Part shown: positions 1-8,589 of the stretch, in pieces
Numbering within the stretch: the stretch's first letter is position 1
Layout: the number at the start of each line of letters is the position of its first letter
NCBI RefSeq assembly: GCF_040529335.1
Contig: NZ_CP159534.1
Location: 3,968,001-4,032,000, forward strand
DNA: 64,000 bases
From: Streptomyces sp. HUAS MG91
GTDB lineage: Bacteria > Actinomycetota > Actinomycetes > Streptomycetales > Streptomycetaceae
Direction: 5' to 3'
Position numbers and translations under genes: made by a program
Notes under the pieces: model-generated
The model's database searches: none
Told to the model about the DNA's origin: nothing
Seen by the model: the letters and a program-made list of their open reading frames with translations, nothing else

Positions 1-218
1 CGTTCCTGCCGTTCCTCTACAACGTGTGGCGGACCGCGCAGTACGGGGAGCCGGTCGGCGTCGACGATCCGTGGGGGTACGGGCGTTCGCTGGAGTGGGT
101 GACGTCGTGTCCGCCGCCGCGGCACAACTTCGTGGCGCTGCCGAGGATCCGTTCGGAGTCGCCGGCGTTCGACGCTGCCGCCGAGGCCCGGGCCGAGCTG
201 GTGCGGGGTGGCGTGTGA
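1..218 (+). CDS. ctaD: Cytochrome c oxidase subunit I, C-terminal end (partial)
   Basis: The window opens inside this gene (reading frame from base 3). The visible ~71 residues end with the stretch [19 protein letters not shown], typical of the cytoplasmic tail of actinobacterial aa3-type cytochrome c oxidase subunit I, which reduces oxygen at the heme a3-CuB centre in the membrane. The catalytic helices lie upstream of the window, so heme and copper ligands cannot be checked. The stop overlaps the GTG start of the next gene by 4 bp. Streptomycetes often carry more than one ctaD; no other oxidase subunit is visible here, so this may be a secondary copy. Confidence 0.85.
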   Translation, partial: FLPFLYNVWRTAQYGEPVGVDDPWGYGRSLEWVTSCPPPRHNFVALPRIRSESPAFDAAAEARAELVRGGV

Positions 219-538
219 TCCGGGAGATCGAGGGGTTCTTGATGGTGGAGGCCGCGCGGGCCGAGGGGCGGGACGCCGCGCGGCGGTTCACCGAGCGGGT
301 GCCGTGGCTGACGGAGACGCAGGCCGAGGATGTGGGGCGGGCCTATGTCGAGGGTTATCTGGAGCTGCGGCGGGAGTTGTGGCGGGACGCCGTGGGGCGG
401 GCCGGGTCGTTGCGGGGCGAGTACGAGGAGCGGTATCGCTTGTTGAGGGGGCGTTTGCTGACCGCCGCGTGGTTCATCGGGGTCGGGGTCGCCGGGGTGA
501 CCGGCATCGTGGTGAAGATCCTGGGGAGCACCGGCTAG
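215..538 (+). CDS. Small C-terminally anchored protein coupled to ctaD
   Basis: A 107-residue protein from a GTG that overlaps the ctaD stop (GTGA), implying translational coupling; an ATG at 242 is the alternative start. The first ~80 residues are charged and helical, rich in Glu and Arg, and a single hydrophobic segment (about residues 85-104, with [20 protein letters not shown]) lies near the C terminus. I recognise no family. Position suggests an accessory or assembly role for the oxidase, which is inference only. Confidence 0.7.
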   Translation: MIREIEGFLMVEAARAEGRDAARRFTERVPWLTETQAEDVGRAYVEGYLELRRELWRDAVGRAGSLRGEYEERYRLLRGRLLTAAWFIGVGVAGVTGIVVKILGSTG

Positions 539-560
539 GCGCGGCTCTCGTCGTGGCTGG

Positions 561-650
561 TCGCGCAGTTCCCCGCGCCCCTGAGGCATGCGCTGCGCGC
601 AGCCTCCCCTGGATGCCGTAGGCATCTCAGGGGCGCGGGGAACTGCGCGA
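561..650. repeat. Palindromic intergenic repeat, perfect 25-bp arms
   Basis: Bases 561-585 and 626-650 are exact reverse complements and contain the core GCGCGGGGAACTGCGCGA. A smaller imperfect stem (GGCAT/ATGCC) sits in the loop. It lies between the converging small membrane protein and MMPL genes, so it could act as a bidirectional terminator. The right flank (AGAAG...CACCGGGCCGCGGA) recurs at other copies of this family in the window. Confidence 0.85.
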
Positions 651-676
651 GAAGAGGCCACCGGGCCGCGGACGAA

Positions 677-2782
677 CTACGACTTCGAGCGGCGGTCCCC
701 GTGCCCCGGCCACCAGGCGGCGTGGCCGATCAGCGCGGTCAGGGCCGGAGTGAACACCATCGCCATCACGAACGCCGCGATCACGATCCCGAACGACAAC
801 GCGAACCCCATCTGGGAGAGCGTCGAGTTCCCGGCCAGCATCAGCGTGGCGAAGGTACCGGCCAGAATGACCCCCGCCGAGGCGATCGTCGGCCCGGAAT
901 GGCGCACCGCGGTGCCGGCCGCGTCATGCGGACTCCGCCCGGCCCGGGCTTCTTCGCGCAGCCGCGACACCATCAGGATGTTGTAGTCGGTGCCGAGCGC
1001 GACCACGAACAAGTACATGATCACGGGGAGCATGAACATCAGCCCGGGCTGGCTGCCGATCTGCGTGAACAGGAAGGACGTGGCCCCGAGCGTGGCGCCG
1101 AACCCGAGCGCCACCGACGCCATCAGGTACCAGGGCGCGACCAGACTGCGCAGCAGCAGACCCAGGATGACCATGATGCAGAGCGCGGCGACGGGGAAGA
1201 CCACGGAGTAGTCCCGGTCGACGGCCTTGTTGATGTCGACGTAGACGGCGGTGATGCCGCCGACCAGGGCCTTGGTGCCGTCCGGCGCGTTCGCTTGGGC
1301 GGCGGGCCGCAGGTCGTTCCGGACGGTGGACATGGCGGCGTCGGAGGCCGGCGGATCGTCGAGGATCACGCTGTAGGCCGCGGCGGTGCCGTCGGTACTG
1401 CGCGTGGCCGCGCCGACGGTGCCGACCCCGTCGACCTCGGACAGCGACTTCCGGAAGGCGGCGGTCTGCGCCACCGTGAGCGGGGTGTCCGAGTCCGACG
1501 TCAGATAGACGCTGGTGGGGTCGGTGGTGCCCGCGGGGAAGCCCTTCTCCAGGTCCTTCAGCGCGACCATGGACTCCTTGGTCTTGGGCAGCGAGGAGGT
1601 GGAGAGGTCGAAGTTGGCCTTGTAGCCGAGGGCGCCGAGCGCGAGGACGGCCATGACGAGCGCGGAGACCAGCGCCCACACGGCGGGCCGCCGCCCGATC
1701 GCCCCGCCGAGCCGGGCGAACCCCGTACCGGCCGGCTCCCGCTGCCAGGACTTGGACGGCCAGAACACCCTCGTACCGAGCAGCGAGACGACCGCCGGGA
1801 CCAGCGTCAGGCCCGCGCACAGCGTCACGAACACGGCGATGGCGAGCGCCGGGCCCATCGACTTGAGCATGCCGAGGGTGGAGAGCGCGAGGGCCGCGAA
1901 CGCGACGATGACCGCTCCGGCCGCCGAGGTGATGGCCTCGCCGACCCGTTCCACGGCGTGCACCATGCCGGACTTCGGGTCCTCGCCCGCGCGCAGCGCC
2001 TCCCGGTAGCGGAACAGCAGGAACAGGATGTAGTCGGTGCCGACGCCGAACAGGACGACGGTGAGCAGCTCCTGGATCGAGGAGTCGGCCTTCATGTCGA
2101 ACGCCTTGTTGGCGGAGGCGATCAGACCGGTCGCGAGCGGCGAGATGAGGCCGATCAGGACGACCGGGAGCAGCGCGATGATCGGGCTGCGGAAGATCAG
2201 CAGGAGCAGCACGACGATGATGACGATGGTGCCGACGCCGACCAGCAGGCCCGCGCGTTCCGACGCCTCGGACTCGTCGAGAGCGGTGGCGGCGGAGCCG
2301 GTGATCCCGGCGTGCAGGCCGGTGCCCCTGATCTCCTGCTGGAGGTCGCCGCGCAGGGTCTTCACCGCGTCCTGCTCGGACGTGTCCGAGGGGTCGGTGA
2401 TCTTCGGCATGGCGACCATGGAGGTCTGCACGAGCCCGTTCGGGGAGGCCTTGCCGGGGACGACCGCGTCGACCTTCGGGATGTCCTTGGCCGTCAGGTC
2501 CCTGGACACGCGGACGATCTCGGCGGAGTCGGCAGCGGTCAGCTTCTCGCCGTCGGAGCGCTGGAAGACGATGACGGCCCCGATGTTCTGCTGCTTCGGG
2601 AACTCCGTCTCCTGGACGTCGGACGCCCTGATCGACTCGTAACTGTCGGGCAGGAAGCTCGCCTCGTCCGAGCTGGAGGTCAGTTTCGGCGCCAGTGAGA
2701 TCACGGCCGCCGCGACCACCACCCAGCCGAGGATCACCCACCACGGCCTGCGGACCACGAACCGCCCCAGAGCTGCGAACAT
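677..2782 (-). CDS. MMPL/RND-family membrane transporter
   Basis: A 701-residue polytopic protein with the MmpL architecture: an N-terminal helix, a periplasm-like loop domain (about residues 35-170), a block of five or so helices, a second loop domain (about 380-520) and a second helix block. Two GTDY motifs, near residues 248 and 597, correspond to the Asp-Tyr pairs that relay protons in MmpL proteins. Relatives export lipids or drugs across the cytoplasmic membrane by proton motive force. No lipid-synthesis gene or dedicated regulator lies next to it, so the substrate is unknown. Monocistronic, convergent with the upstream small gene. Confidence 0.92.
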   Translation of the reverse strand: MFAALGRFVVRRPWWVILGWVVVAAAVISLAPKLTSSSDEASFLPDSYESIRASDVQETEFPKQQNIGAVIVFQRSDGEKLTAADSAEIVRVSRDLTAKDIPKVDAVVPGKASPNGLVQTSMVAMPKITDPSDTSEQDAVKTLRGDLQQEIRGTGLHAGITGSAATALDESEASERAGLLVGVGTIVIIVVLLLLIFRSPIIALLPVVLIGLISPLATGLIASANKAFDMKADSSIQELLTVVLFGVGTDYILFLLFRYREALRAGEDPKSGMVHAVERVGEAITSAAGAVIVAFAALALSTLGMLKSMGPALAIAVFVTLCAGLTLVPAVVSLLGTRVFWPSKSWQREPAGTGFARLGGAIGRRPAVWALVSALVMAVLALGALGYKANFDLSTSSLPKTKESMVALKDLEKGFPAGTTDPTSVYLTSDSDTPLTVAQTAAFRKSLSEVDGVGTVGAATRSTDGTAAAYSVILDDPPASDAAMSTVRNDLRPAAQANAPDGTKALVGGITAVYVDINKAVDRDYSVVFPVAALCIMVILGLLLRSLVAPWYLMASVALGFGATLGATSFLFTQIGSQPGLMFMLPVIMYLFVVALGTDYNILMVSRLREEARAGRSPHDAAGTAVRHSGPTIASAGVILAGTFATLMLAGNSTLSQMGFALSFGIVIAAFVMAMVFTPALTALIGHAAWWPGHGDRRSKS

Positions 2783-3140
2783 CGCTCACCGTCTCCCGTC
2801 GCGCACGCCCCCGGGTTCCCCCGGTCAGCCTCACCCGAGCGGGCCGGAGCTGCCACTCGGGGCGGTGGATCACGGGTCGCGGAACAGATATATGCGCGAG
2901 GTATTCCGGGATGCGGCGCAAAGGCGTAGATTCCCCTCACCGTCGCCGTACATGGGACATGCGGATGAACTGCGTCGGCGCTGTTCATCCTCTCCCCCCT
3001 CCTGTGTCGGTGGGCGGACGGCAGGCGTGCAGCACAGGGGGCCACCTGCGAGGCGGACCCGGCCGCTCCCCTCGGACGCACCATCCGGCCGGGTCACGCC
3101 GCCCCTGTCGCGTACCGCGCGCAGGCGGTTTACTGAGCCG
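2783..3140. other. 358-bp divergent intergenic region
   Basis: Region between the divergent MMPL gene (minus) and the DUF6191 gene (plus). AT-richer patches at about 2885-2895 (AGATATATG) and 2926-2934 (CGTAGATTC) may hold promoter -10 elements. I found no strong palindrome and no convincing gene; open frames here have no plausible ribosome site or motif. Confidence 0.5.
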
Positions 3141-3353
3141 ATGGGACTCGTCTTCTTCATGACGCTGCCGGGGCTCGTCGTCGCCCTCACGGTCATCGCC
3201 TTCACCGACCAGGGGCTGCGGCTCGCCGGGCGCCGCAAGGGGCGCTCCCAGGTGTCGTCCACCGGTTTCGAACAGCTGCACGCCACGTTCTCGGCGGGCA
3301 AGCAGAACGAGCTGAAGGAGCGGCAGAGCGCGCTGGTGCTCCGCGACGACTAG
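3141..3353 (+). CDS. DUF6191-like small membrane protein
   Basis: A 70-residue protein: an N-terminal hydrophobic segment (residues 3-22, FFMTLPGLVVALTVIAF), a basic linker, then a conserved-looking tail STGFEQLHATFSAGKQNELK ending in a short acidic cap. This layout matches what I recall of the streptomycete DUF6191 family; function unknown. ATG start chosen because the hydrophobic segment begins directly after it. The TAG stop overlaps the first bases of the long inverted-repeat element downstream. Confidence 0.7.
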   Translation: MGLVFFMTLPGLVVALTVIAFTDQGLRLAGRRKGRSQVSSTGFEQLHATFSAGKQNELKERQSALVLRDD

Positions 3354-3538
3354 GGCCTGTCCGGCGGATCAGGTCGCAGTCGGTCGGCCCGCACGTCTCT
3401 GTGCTGGTGAGCGGGGTCTGGTGCGTCGAGATGCAAGGCGGAGGAGGGCGTCGACGCGGAGCGTCGGCAACCGACGACAACGCCGCAGGTCGGCGTGGCA
3501 GACCCCGCGCCCGCGACAAGATCCGCCGGACAGGCCCT
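3352..3538. repeat. ~187-bp inverted-repeat element A
   Basis: Terminal arms 3352-3370 (AGGGCCTGTCCGGCGGATC) and 3520-3538 are perfect 19-bp inverted repeats. The interior holds GGGGTCTGGTGCG and, near the other end, its partner ending TGGCAGACCCCGC, so the whole unit can fold into one long imperfect hairpin. It abuts element B, with similar plan and shared internal words but different termini. No open frame resembling a transposase is present. Confidence 0.85.
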
Positions 3539-3714
3539 AGGGCGTGTGTCGAAAGTCCCGTCGTTCGCCCGAAGGGCGGGCCTCGCGGGGTCTGGTGCGT
3601 GCGATCGCAAGGCGCCGGGGCGTCCTCATAGCGGAGCTATGAGGGCGTTTCGGCAACGCCGCGAGCGTGCGTGCCAGACCCCGCGAGGCAGACGGGACTT
3701 TCGACACACGCCCT
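3539..3714. repeat. ~176-bp inverted-repeat element B
   Basis: Terminal arms 3539-3562 (starting AGGGCGTGTGTCG) and 3691-3714 are perfect 24-bp inverted repeats. Interior sub-arms CCTCGCGGGGTCTGG (from 3581) and CCAGACCCCGCGAGG (ending 3679) pair, and the tip is the 9-bp hairpin CCTCATAGC-GGA-GCTATGAGG at 3624-3644. It starts at the base after element A ends. Likely a non-autonomous, MITE-like or structured-repeat element. Confidence 0.85.
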
Positions 3715-3817
3715 AGGAGGACGGCGCTCCGCCCGCGCGGTCCCGGGTGGACCTGGCGAGCGGGCGGGCGGTCATACGCCTGCCCCGGGGCCACGCCTGA
3801 GCGCGTACCGACAGAAG

Positions 3818-3863
3818 TTGTCCACAGGCTGTGGGGACCCGCCAGCGAAGTGTCGGCGGGTCC
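3818..3863. promoter_or_regulatory. DnaA-box match and hairpin upstream of the S9 peptidase
   Basis: TTGTCCACA at 3818-3826 equals the Streptomyces DnaA-box consensus and is embedded in the palindrome CCACAG-G-CTGTGG (3822-3834). Directly after it, GGACCCGCC (3835-3843) and GGCGGGTCC (3855-3863) form a perfect 9-bp hairpin ending 15 bp before the ATG. A -10-like CACTAT follows, hinting at a very short leader. A single DnaA box is not an origin; occurrence by chance is possible. Confidence 0.45.
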
Positions 3864-3878
3864 GGGCACTATGGGGCC

Positions 3879-5675
3879 ATGAGTGACAGCAACGGGACCA
3901 TGCCCGACTGGGAGAAGCGCTTCCGGGCGCCGCGCGTGTCCCTGCCCGACTGGGCGGAGGACGCCCCGGACCGCTCCCTGTTCGTGTCGAACGCGACGGG
4001 GACGTACGAGCTCTACGCCTGGGACAGAGCCACGGACACCCAGCGCCAGGCGACGGACCGGGCGAACGGGACGACGGACGGGGTGCTCTCCCCCGACGGC
4101 GAGTGGATCTGGTGGTTCAGCGACAAGGACGGCGACGAGTTCGGCGTCTGGCTGCGCCAGCCCTTCGGCGGCGGCCCGGACACCGAGGCCGTGCCCGGAC
4201 TCGCCCCCTCCTATCCGGCGGGCCTCGCGATCGGCCGGGACGGACACACGGCGGTGGTCGGCCGGTCCACGGACGAGGACGGCACGACGCTCCACGTCGT
4301 CCGGCCGGGCGCCGACGCCCCGGCCGAGATCTACCGGCACCGCGAGTCGGCGGGCGTCGGCGACCTGAGCCACGACGGCACCCTGATCGCGATCGAGCAC
4401 ACCGAGCACGGCGACGCCATGCACTCCGCGCTGCGCGTGGTCCGGCTCGACGGCTCGACCGTCGCGGAGCTGGACGACACGGCCGGCGGCACCGAGGAGC
4501 TGGGCCTCGAAGTGCTCGGCTTCGCGCCCGTGGCGGGCGACACCCGGCTGCTCGTCGGACACCAGCGGCGCGGCCGCTGGGAGCCGATGGTGTGGGACAT
4601 CGCCTCCGGCACCCAGACCGACCTCGCCCTCGACCTGCCCGGCGACGTCTCGGCGGAGTGGTACCCGGACGGCTCGGCACTGCTCATCGCCCACGAGTTC
4701 GAGGCCCGGGGCGACCTGTGGCGGTACGAGTTCGGCACGGGCGCGCTGACGAAGGTCGACACCCCGCCCGGCACCGTCTCCGGCGCCACCGTCCGGCCCG
4801 ACGGCAGCGTGGAGTACCTGTGGTCGTCGGCCGCCGAGCCGCCGGTGGTGCGCTCGACGGCGGGCGGCGTCGTCCTCGACCCGCCCGGCATGAAGGCCCC
4901 CGCCTCCGTCCCCGTCGAGGACGTCTGGGTGGAGGGCCCCGGGGGCCGCATCCACGCCCTCGTGCAGAAGCCGGCCGGGGCGAGCGGGCCGCTGCCCACC
5001 GTCTTCGAGATCCACGGCGGCCCCACCTGGCACGACTCGGACTCCTTCGCGGCGGGCCCGGCGGCCTGGGTCGAGCACGGGTACGCGGTGGTCCGGGTCA
5101 ACTACCGGGGCTCGACCGGATACGGCAGGGAGTGGACCGACGCCCTCAAGCACCGGGTCGGCCTGATCGAACTGGAGGACATCGCGGCGGTCCGCGAGTG
5201 GGCGGTCGGCTCCGGGCTCGCCGACCCCGACCGGCTCGTCCTGGCCGGCGGCTCCTGGGGCGGCTATCTCACCCTGCTCGGCATCGGCACCCAGCCGGGC
5301 GCCTGGGCGGTGGGCCTCGCGGCCGTCCCGGTCGCCGACTACGTCACGGCGTACGAGGACGAGATGGAGGCCCTCAAGGCCCTCGACCGCACCCTCTTCG
5401 GCGGGGCGCCCGACGAGGTCCCGGACCGTTTCACGGCGTCGTCCCCGATCACGTACGTCGACGACGTGAAGGCCCCGGTCTACATCTCGGCGGGGCTCAA
5501 CGACCCGCGCTGCCCGATCCGCCAGATCGACAACTACGTGGACCGGCTCGCCGCGCGCGACGCGGTGCACGAGGTGTACCGGTACGAGGCGGGGCACGGC
5601 TCCCTGGTCGTCGACGAGCGCATCAAGCAGGTCGCGCTCGAACTCGACTTCGCGAGGCGCCACTTGCCGGGCTGA
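3879..5675 (+). CDS. Prolyl oligopeptidase family (S9) serine peptidase
   Basis: A 598-residue cytosolic protein with an N-terminal beta-propeller-like region (about residues 30-350, repeated WD-type strands such as YELYAWDRATD and LSPDGEWIWWF) and a C-terminal alpha/beta hydrolase domain. The nucleophile is Ser459 in GGSWGGYL; the acid is likely the Asp in SAGLNDPRC (near 541) and the base the His in EAGHGSL (near 574). The oxyanion motif HGGP is at about 385. It would cleave short peptides, acylated or proline-containing. No signal peptide. Start chosen at 3879 because the sequence resembles family N termini from there. Confidence 0.92.
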   Translation: MSDSNGTMPDWEKRFRAPRVSLPDWAEDAPDRSLFVSNATGTYELYAWDRATDTQRQATDRANGTTDGVLSPDGEWIWWFSDKDGDEFGVWLRQPFGGGPDTEAVPGLAPSYPAGLAIGRDGHTAVVGRSTDEDGTTLHVVRPGADAPAEIYRHRESAGVGDLSHDGTLIAIEHTEHGDAMHSALRVVRLDGSTVAELDDTAGGTEELGLEVLGFAPVAGDTRLLVGHQRRGRWEPMVWDIASGTQTDLALDLPGDVSAEWYPDGSALLIAHEFEARGDLWRYEFGTGALTKVDTPPGTVSGATVRPDGSVEYLWSSAAEPPVVRSTAGGVVLDPPGMKAPASVPVEDVWVEGPGGRIHALVQKPAGASGPLPTVFEIHGGPTWHDSDSFAAGPAAWVEHGYAVVRVNYRGSTGYGREWTDALKHRVGLIELEDIAAVREWAVGSGLADPDRLVLAGGSWGGYLTLLGIGTQPGAWAVGLAAVPVADYVTAYEDEMEALKALDRTLFGGAPDEVPDRFTASSPITYVDDVKAPVYISAGLNDPRCPIRQIDNYVDRLAARDAVHEVYRYEAGHGSLVVDERIKQVALELDFARRHLPG

Positions 5676-5743
5676 GCCGCCCGGCGGGGCGCGGGCGGGG
5701 GGCGCGGGATGTGGCTTTATATCGGACCCGTACCGTAGAAGGC

Positions 5744-6532
5744 GTGTACCGGTTCCTGCTGACCCCCCGCTGGCTGGGGATCCACCTCTTCGTGCTCCTC
5801 GCGATCCCGTTCTGCCTGTACATGGGCTCGTGGCAGCTCGGCCGCTTCGAGGGCCGGATGGACAATCACCGGACGGCCTCGGAGCAGACGGAGAGCAACA
5901 GGACGGCGGCGGCCCGGCCGCTGGCCGCCCTGCTTCCGGTCTCCACCGACACCTCCGGCAAGCGGGCCACCGCGACCGGCCGCTACGGCAAGCAGCTGCT
6001 CGTGCCGAACCGCGACCTCGACGGGCGGACCGGCTTCTACGTCGTGACGCTGCTCAAGGTCGACGGCACCGGCAAGGCGCTCCCGGTGGTCCGCGGCTGG
6101 CTGCCCGGCACGGCCTCCGCCGCCAAGGCGCCCGCCGCGCCCACCGGCGAGGTCACGGTGACCGGCGCGCTCCAGGCCTCCGAGTCCCAGGGGTCGAACG
6201 GGGTGACGGCCGCCGGCGGACTCCCCGCGGGCCAGCTCGGCATGATCAGCGCCGCGTCGCTGGTGAACCTGGTGCCGTACGACGTGTACGACGCCTGGGT
6301 GACGCTCGACAAGGCCGACGGGTCCATGACGGCGGTCCCGGCCACCGCCGCGCAGGGCAGCGGCCTGGACCTGAAGGCGTTCCAGAACCTGGGCTACACC
6401 GGCGAGTGGTTCGTCTTCGCGGGCTTCGTCGTGTTCATGTGGTTCCGCCTGGTGCGGCGCGAGGCCGAGACCATCAGGGACGCCGAGCTGGGCCTGGGCG
6501 CCCCGGACGAGCGGGACGCCGCACAGGCCTGA
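5744..6532 (+). CDS. SURF1-family protein
   Basis: A 262-residue protein with transmembrane helices near residues 10-28 and 228-246 flanking an extracytoplasmic domain, the SURF1 plan. N-terminal MGSWQLGRFEGR and C-terminal YTGEWFVFAGFVVFMWFRL fit the family, which helps insert heme A into cytochrome oxidase subunit I; the ctaD fragment 5 kb upstream is consistent with such a need. The GTG start follows a TACCGT -10-like hexamer by only about 8 bp, so the transcript may be leaderless, as is common in Streptomyces. Confidence 0.88.
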   Translation: MYRFLLTPRWLGIHLFVLLAIPFCLYMGSWQLGRFEGRMDNHRTASEQTESNRTAAARPLAALLPVSTDTSGKRATATGRYGKQLLVPNRDLDGRTGFYVVTLLKVDGTGKALPVVRGWLPGTASAAKAPAAPTGEVTVTGALQASESQGSNGVTAAGGLPAGQLGMISAASLVNLVPYDVYDAWVTLDKADGSMTAVPATAAQGSGLDLKAFQNLGYTGEWFVFAGFVVFMWFRLVRREAETIRDAELGLGAPDERDAAQA

Positions 6533-6560
6533 GCCGCCCGGCTCCTGGGCCGCACCCGGC

Positions 6561-7676
6561 TCAGGACGCGGGCAGCAGCCCCGTCTTGTACACCGTCCCG
6601 GCGCAGGCGTCCGGGATCGTCGCGGCGGCCGTGGGCGCCCCGGGCTCCGCGACGTGCGACACGACCACGCTTCCGCCGTCCGTGCCGTCCGAGCCCAGCT
6701 GGGGGGCGAGCTGCGCGGTGGCGGAGCTGTCGCCCGTGGTGGGCGTGGTGTCAGCGCTCGCCGACGGCGTCGGGGTCGGCTCCCCGCCCCCGGTGCCGCC
6801 GGTCCCGCCGCCGTCGCCGCCCCCGGCGGAGCACGGCGTGGACGGTACCCAGGCGAACCGCACCTCGTAGGCCTTGCCGGGCTCGAGGACCAGCTGGGCC
6901 GGCTGGCTCGCCGGGTCGGGCAGGCCGGTGGCCCGGTCGCCCGAGGTGTGGTCCACGACGGTCACCGCGGCCGGGTCGGCCGCGCCCTGCGCGATGGTGA
7001 CGATGCTGCCGGGGCTGTCGACCGTACAGCTGCCGCCGGAGGTGTTGGTGACGCGGAAGGAGCCGTAGACCGCGCCGCCGGCGTCGGGCTGGCCGACCGT
7101 CGGCACCGGAGTGCCCAGCTCGGCCGCGTCGCAGGTCGGGGAGGACGCGGCGGCCGTCGACGCGGGATCGGCGCCGGCCGTGGCACCGCCGCCCGCGCTC
7201 TTGTCACCGCCGCCCTTCTTGCTCTTCTTCCCGTCCTTGCCGCGCTCCTCGGAGTGCCCGGTCGAGCCGCCCGACTCCTTGTCGCCGGCTCCCGCGGATT
7301 TTCCCTTGTGCGTGGCCGTGCTGTTGCCCGCGATGGACGGGTGGTCGTCGGCGGAGCCGGTGTTCGTCACGTGCAGCACCGCGGGGATCGCCATCGCGAC
7401 GAAGACCCCGGCGGCGACCGCGCCGACCGTGGCCTGCCGCTTGCGGGCCCGGCGCGCGGGCACCGCGCGGCGCAGCTTGTCCAGAGCCGCGTCCGACGGC
7501 TCGATCTCCTCGACCGCCTGCCGCATCATCCGCCGCAGCGCCAGCTCGTCGTCGGCCGCCGCATCGGCCGGGCGAGGGGATCCGTCGTTCACAGGTGAGT
7601 TCCCAGCATGTCGGTCGTGCGTGTGGTGCTCGTCGTACTCCCCGGGATCGTCGGGGCCTCGTCCGGGGGTGCTCAT
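6561..7676 (-). CDS. Membrane-anchored extracytoplasmic protein coupled to a sigma factor
   Basis: A 371-residue protein whose ATG overlaps the sigma gene stop (ATGA), so the two are co-translated. Residues 1-75 are cytoplasmic, ending in a basic patch; a single helix spans about 79-98 (VGAVAAGVFVAMAIPAVLHV); then a Ser/Gly/Lys-rich linker leads to an external domain from about 185 with paired Cys and the phrase RVTNTSGGSCTV, resembling DUF4232-type beta-sandwiches. Pairing with an ECF sigma suggests a sensor or anti-sigma role, but I see no zinc-binding anti-sigma motif (HXXXCXXC). Low-complexity C terminus includes GGGDGGGTGGTGG. Confidence 0.8.
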   Translation of the reverse strand: MSTPGRGPDDPGEYDEHHTHDRHAGNSPVNDGSPRPADAAADDELALRRMMRQAVEEIEPSDAALDKLRRAVPARRARKRQATVGAVAAGVFVAMAIPAVLHVTNTGSADDHPSIAGNSTATHKGKSAGAGDKESGGSTGHSEERGKDGKKSKKGGGDKSAGGGATAGADPASTAAASSPTCDAAELGTPVPTVGQPDAGGAVYGSFRVTNTSGGSCTVDSPGSIVTIAQGAADPAAVTVVDHTSGDRATGLPDPASQPAQLVLEPGKAYEVRFAWVPSTPCSAGGGDGGGTGGTGGGEPTPTPSASADTTPTTGDSSATAQLAPQLGSDGTDGGSVVVSHVAEPGAPTAAATIPDACAGTVYKTGLLPAS

Positions 7677-8350
7677 ACCGGCGCCTCCATGGCGACGCGC
7701 AGGGCGGCGATGCCGCGGGAGCCGTAGGCCTTCACCGAGCCGAGGGATATCCCGAGCGCCTCGGCGACCTGCGCCTCGGTCATGTCCGCGAAGTAGCGCA
7801 GGACCAGGACCTCGCGCTGGCGCCGCTGGAGCCCCTTGAGCGCCTTCTTCAGGGCGTCGCGCTCCAGGAGGTCGTACGCGCCCTCCTCCGCGCTCGCCAT
7901 GTCCGGCATCGGCTTGGTGAGCAGCTTCAGGCCGAGGATGCGCCGGCGCAGCGTGGACCGCGACAGGTTCACCACGGTCTGGCGCAGGTACGCGAGCGTC
8001 TTCTCGGGGTCGCGCACCCGCTTGCGCGCCGAGTGGACCCGGATGAACGCCTCCTGCACGACGTCCTCGCAGGAGGCGGTGTCGTCGAGGAGGAGCGCCG
8101 CGAGTCCGAGCAGGGAGCGGTAGTGGGCGCGGTAGGTCTCGGTGAGGTGATCGACTGTGGTGCCGGCCGCCATCGTCTCGTCAGCGCCCTGCAGTTGCGT
8201 CGGAATGCGCGCGGGCATGGGCGCGATCACCGGCATGCCGCCGGGCGCCCGGCCTCGGGCGCGACGCACGCCGATGGGTGCGAGGGGCGGACGGAGTACC
8301 GCCGCGCCTCTCGCCTGTACCGCTGTGAAGTCGAGAACCTCTGCTGCCAC
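7673..8350 (-). CDS. ECF RNA polymerase sigma factor, SigE-type subfamily
   Basis: Sigma-70 region 2 is visible at YRAHYRSLLGLAALLLDD... with CEDVVQEAFIRVH, and region 4 at RRQREVLVLRYFADMTEAQV followed by the recognition helix SLGSVKAYGSRGI. No C-terminal extension. The longest frame starts with GTG at 8350 and gives 225 residues; an internal ATG at 8173 gives 166 residues, closer to the usual length, so the first 59 residues may be leader. Downstream partner gene overlaps by 4 bp. The target regulon cannot be inferred from the window. Confidence 0.88.
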   Translation of the reverse strand: MAAEVLDFTAVQARGAAVLRPPLAPIGVRRARGRAPGGMPVIAPMPARIPTQLQGADETMAAGTTVDHLTETYRAHYRSLLGLAALLLDDTASCEDVVQEAFIRVHSARKRVRDPEKTLAYLRQTVVNLSRSTLRRRILGLKLLTKPMPDMASAEEGAYDLLERDALKKALKGLQRRQREVLVLRYFADMTEAQVAEALGISLGSVKAYGSRGIAALRVAMEAPV

Positions 8351-8530
8351 GCCTGTTGGACACGCTTCCCCCCGTCAGGGTTGTACGCGTACGGCGCCCC
8401 ATTTGCGACAGACTTCGCCACCGTCAGCGGTGGCGCCGCGCTCAATGCCGACATGCGTATCTACCTGCTCTTCCCCTATGCCCCTGTCACGCCCGCGGGA
8501 GGACACCTCCGAGGGCGCCCGCTAAAGACG

Positions 8531-8564
8531 CTCCCCACCCCGCGTGCGGTTGCGGGGTGGGGAG
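8531..8564 (-). terminator. Terminator of the ask-asd operon
   Basis: CTCCCCACCCCGC (8531-8543) and GCGGGGTGGGGAG (8552-8564) form a perfect 13-bp stem with an 8-base loop, about 160 bp past the asd stop. There is no long T-run, as usual for actinobacteria. Confidence 0.8.
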
Positions 8565-8573
8565 GAAATCTTC

Positions 8574-8589
8574 GAACGGTCAACCGTTC
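8574..8589. promoter_or_regulatory. 16-bp palindrome GAACGGT-CA-ACCGTTC
   Basis: Perfect 7-bp arms around CA, 10 bp from the terminator hairpin. It may be a second terminator stem or a regulator site; its position downstream of asd and far upstream of the sigma gene favours neither. Confidence 0.4.
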
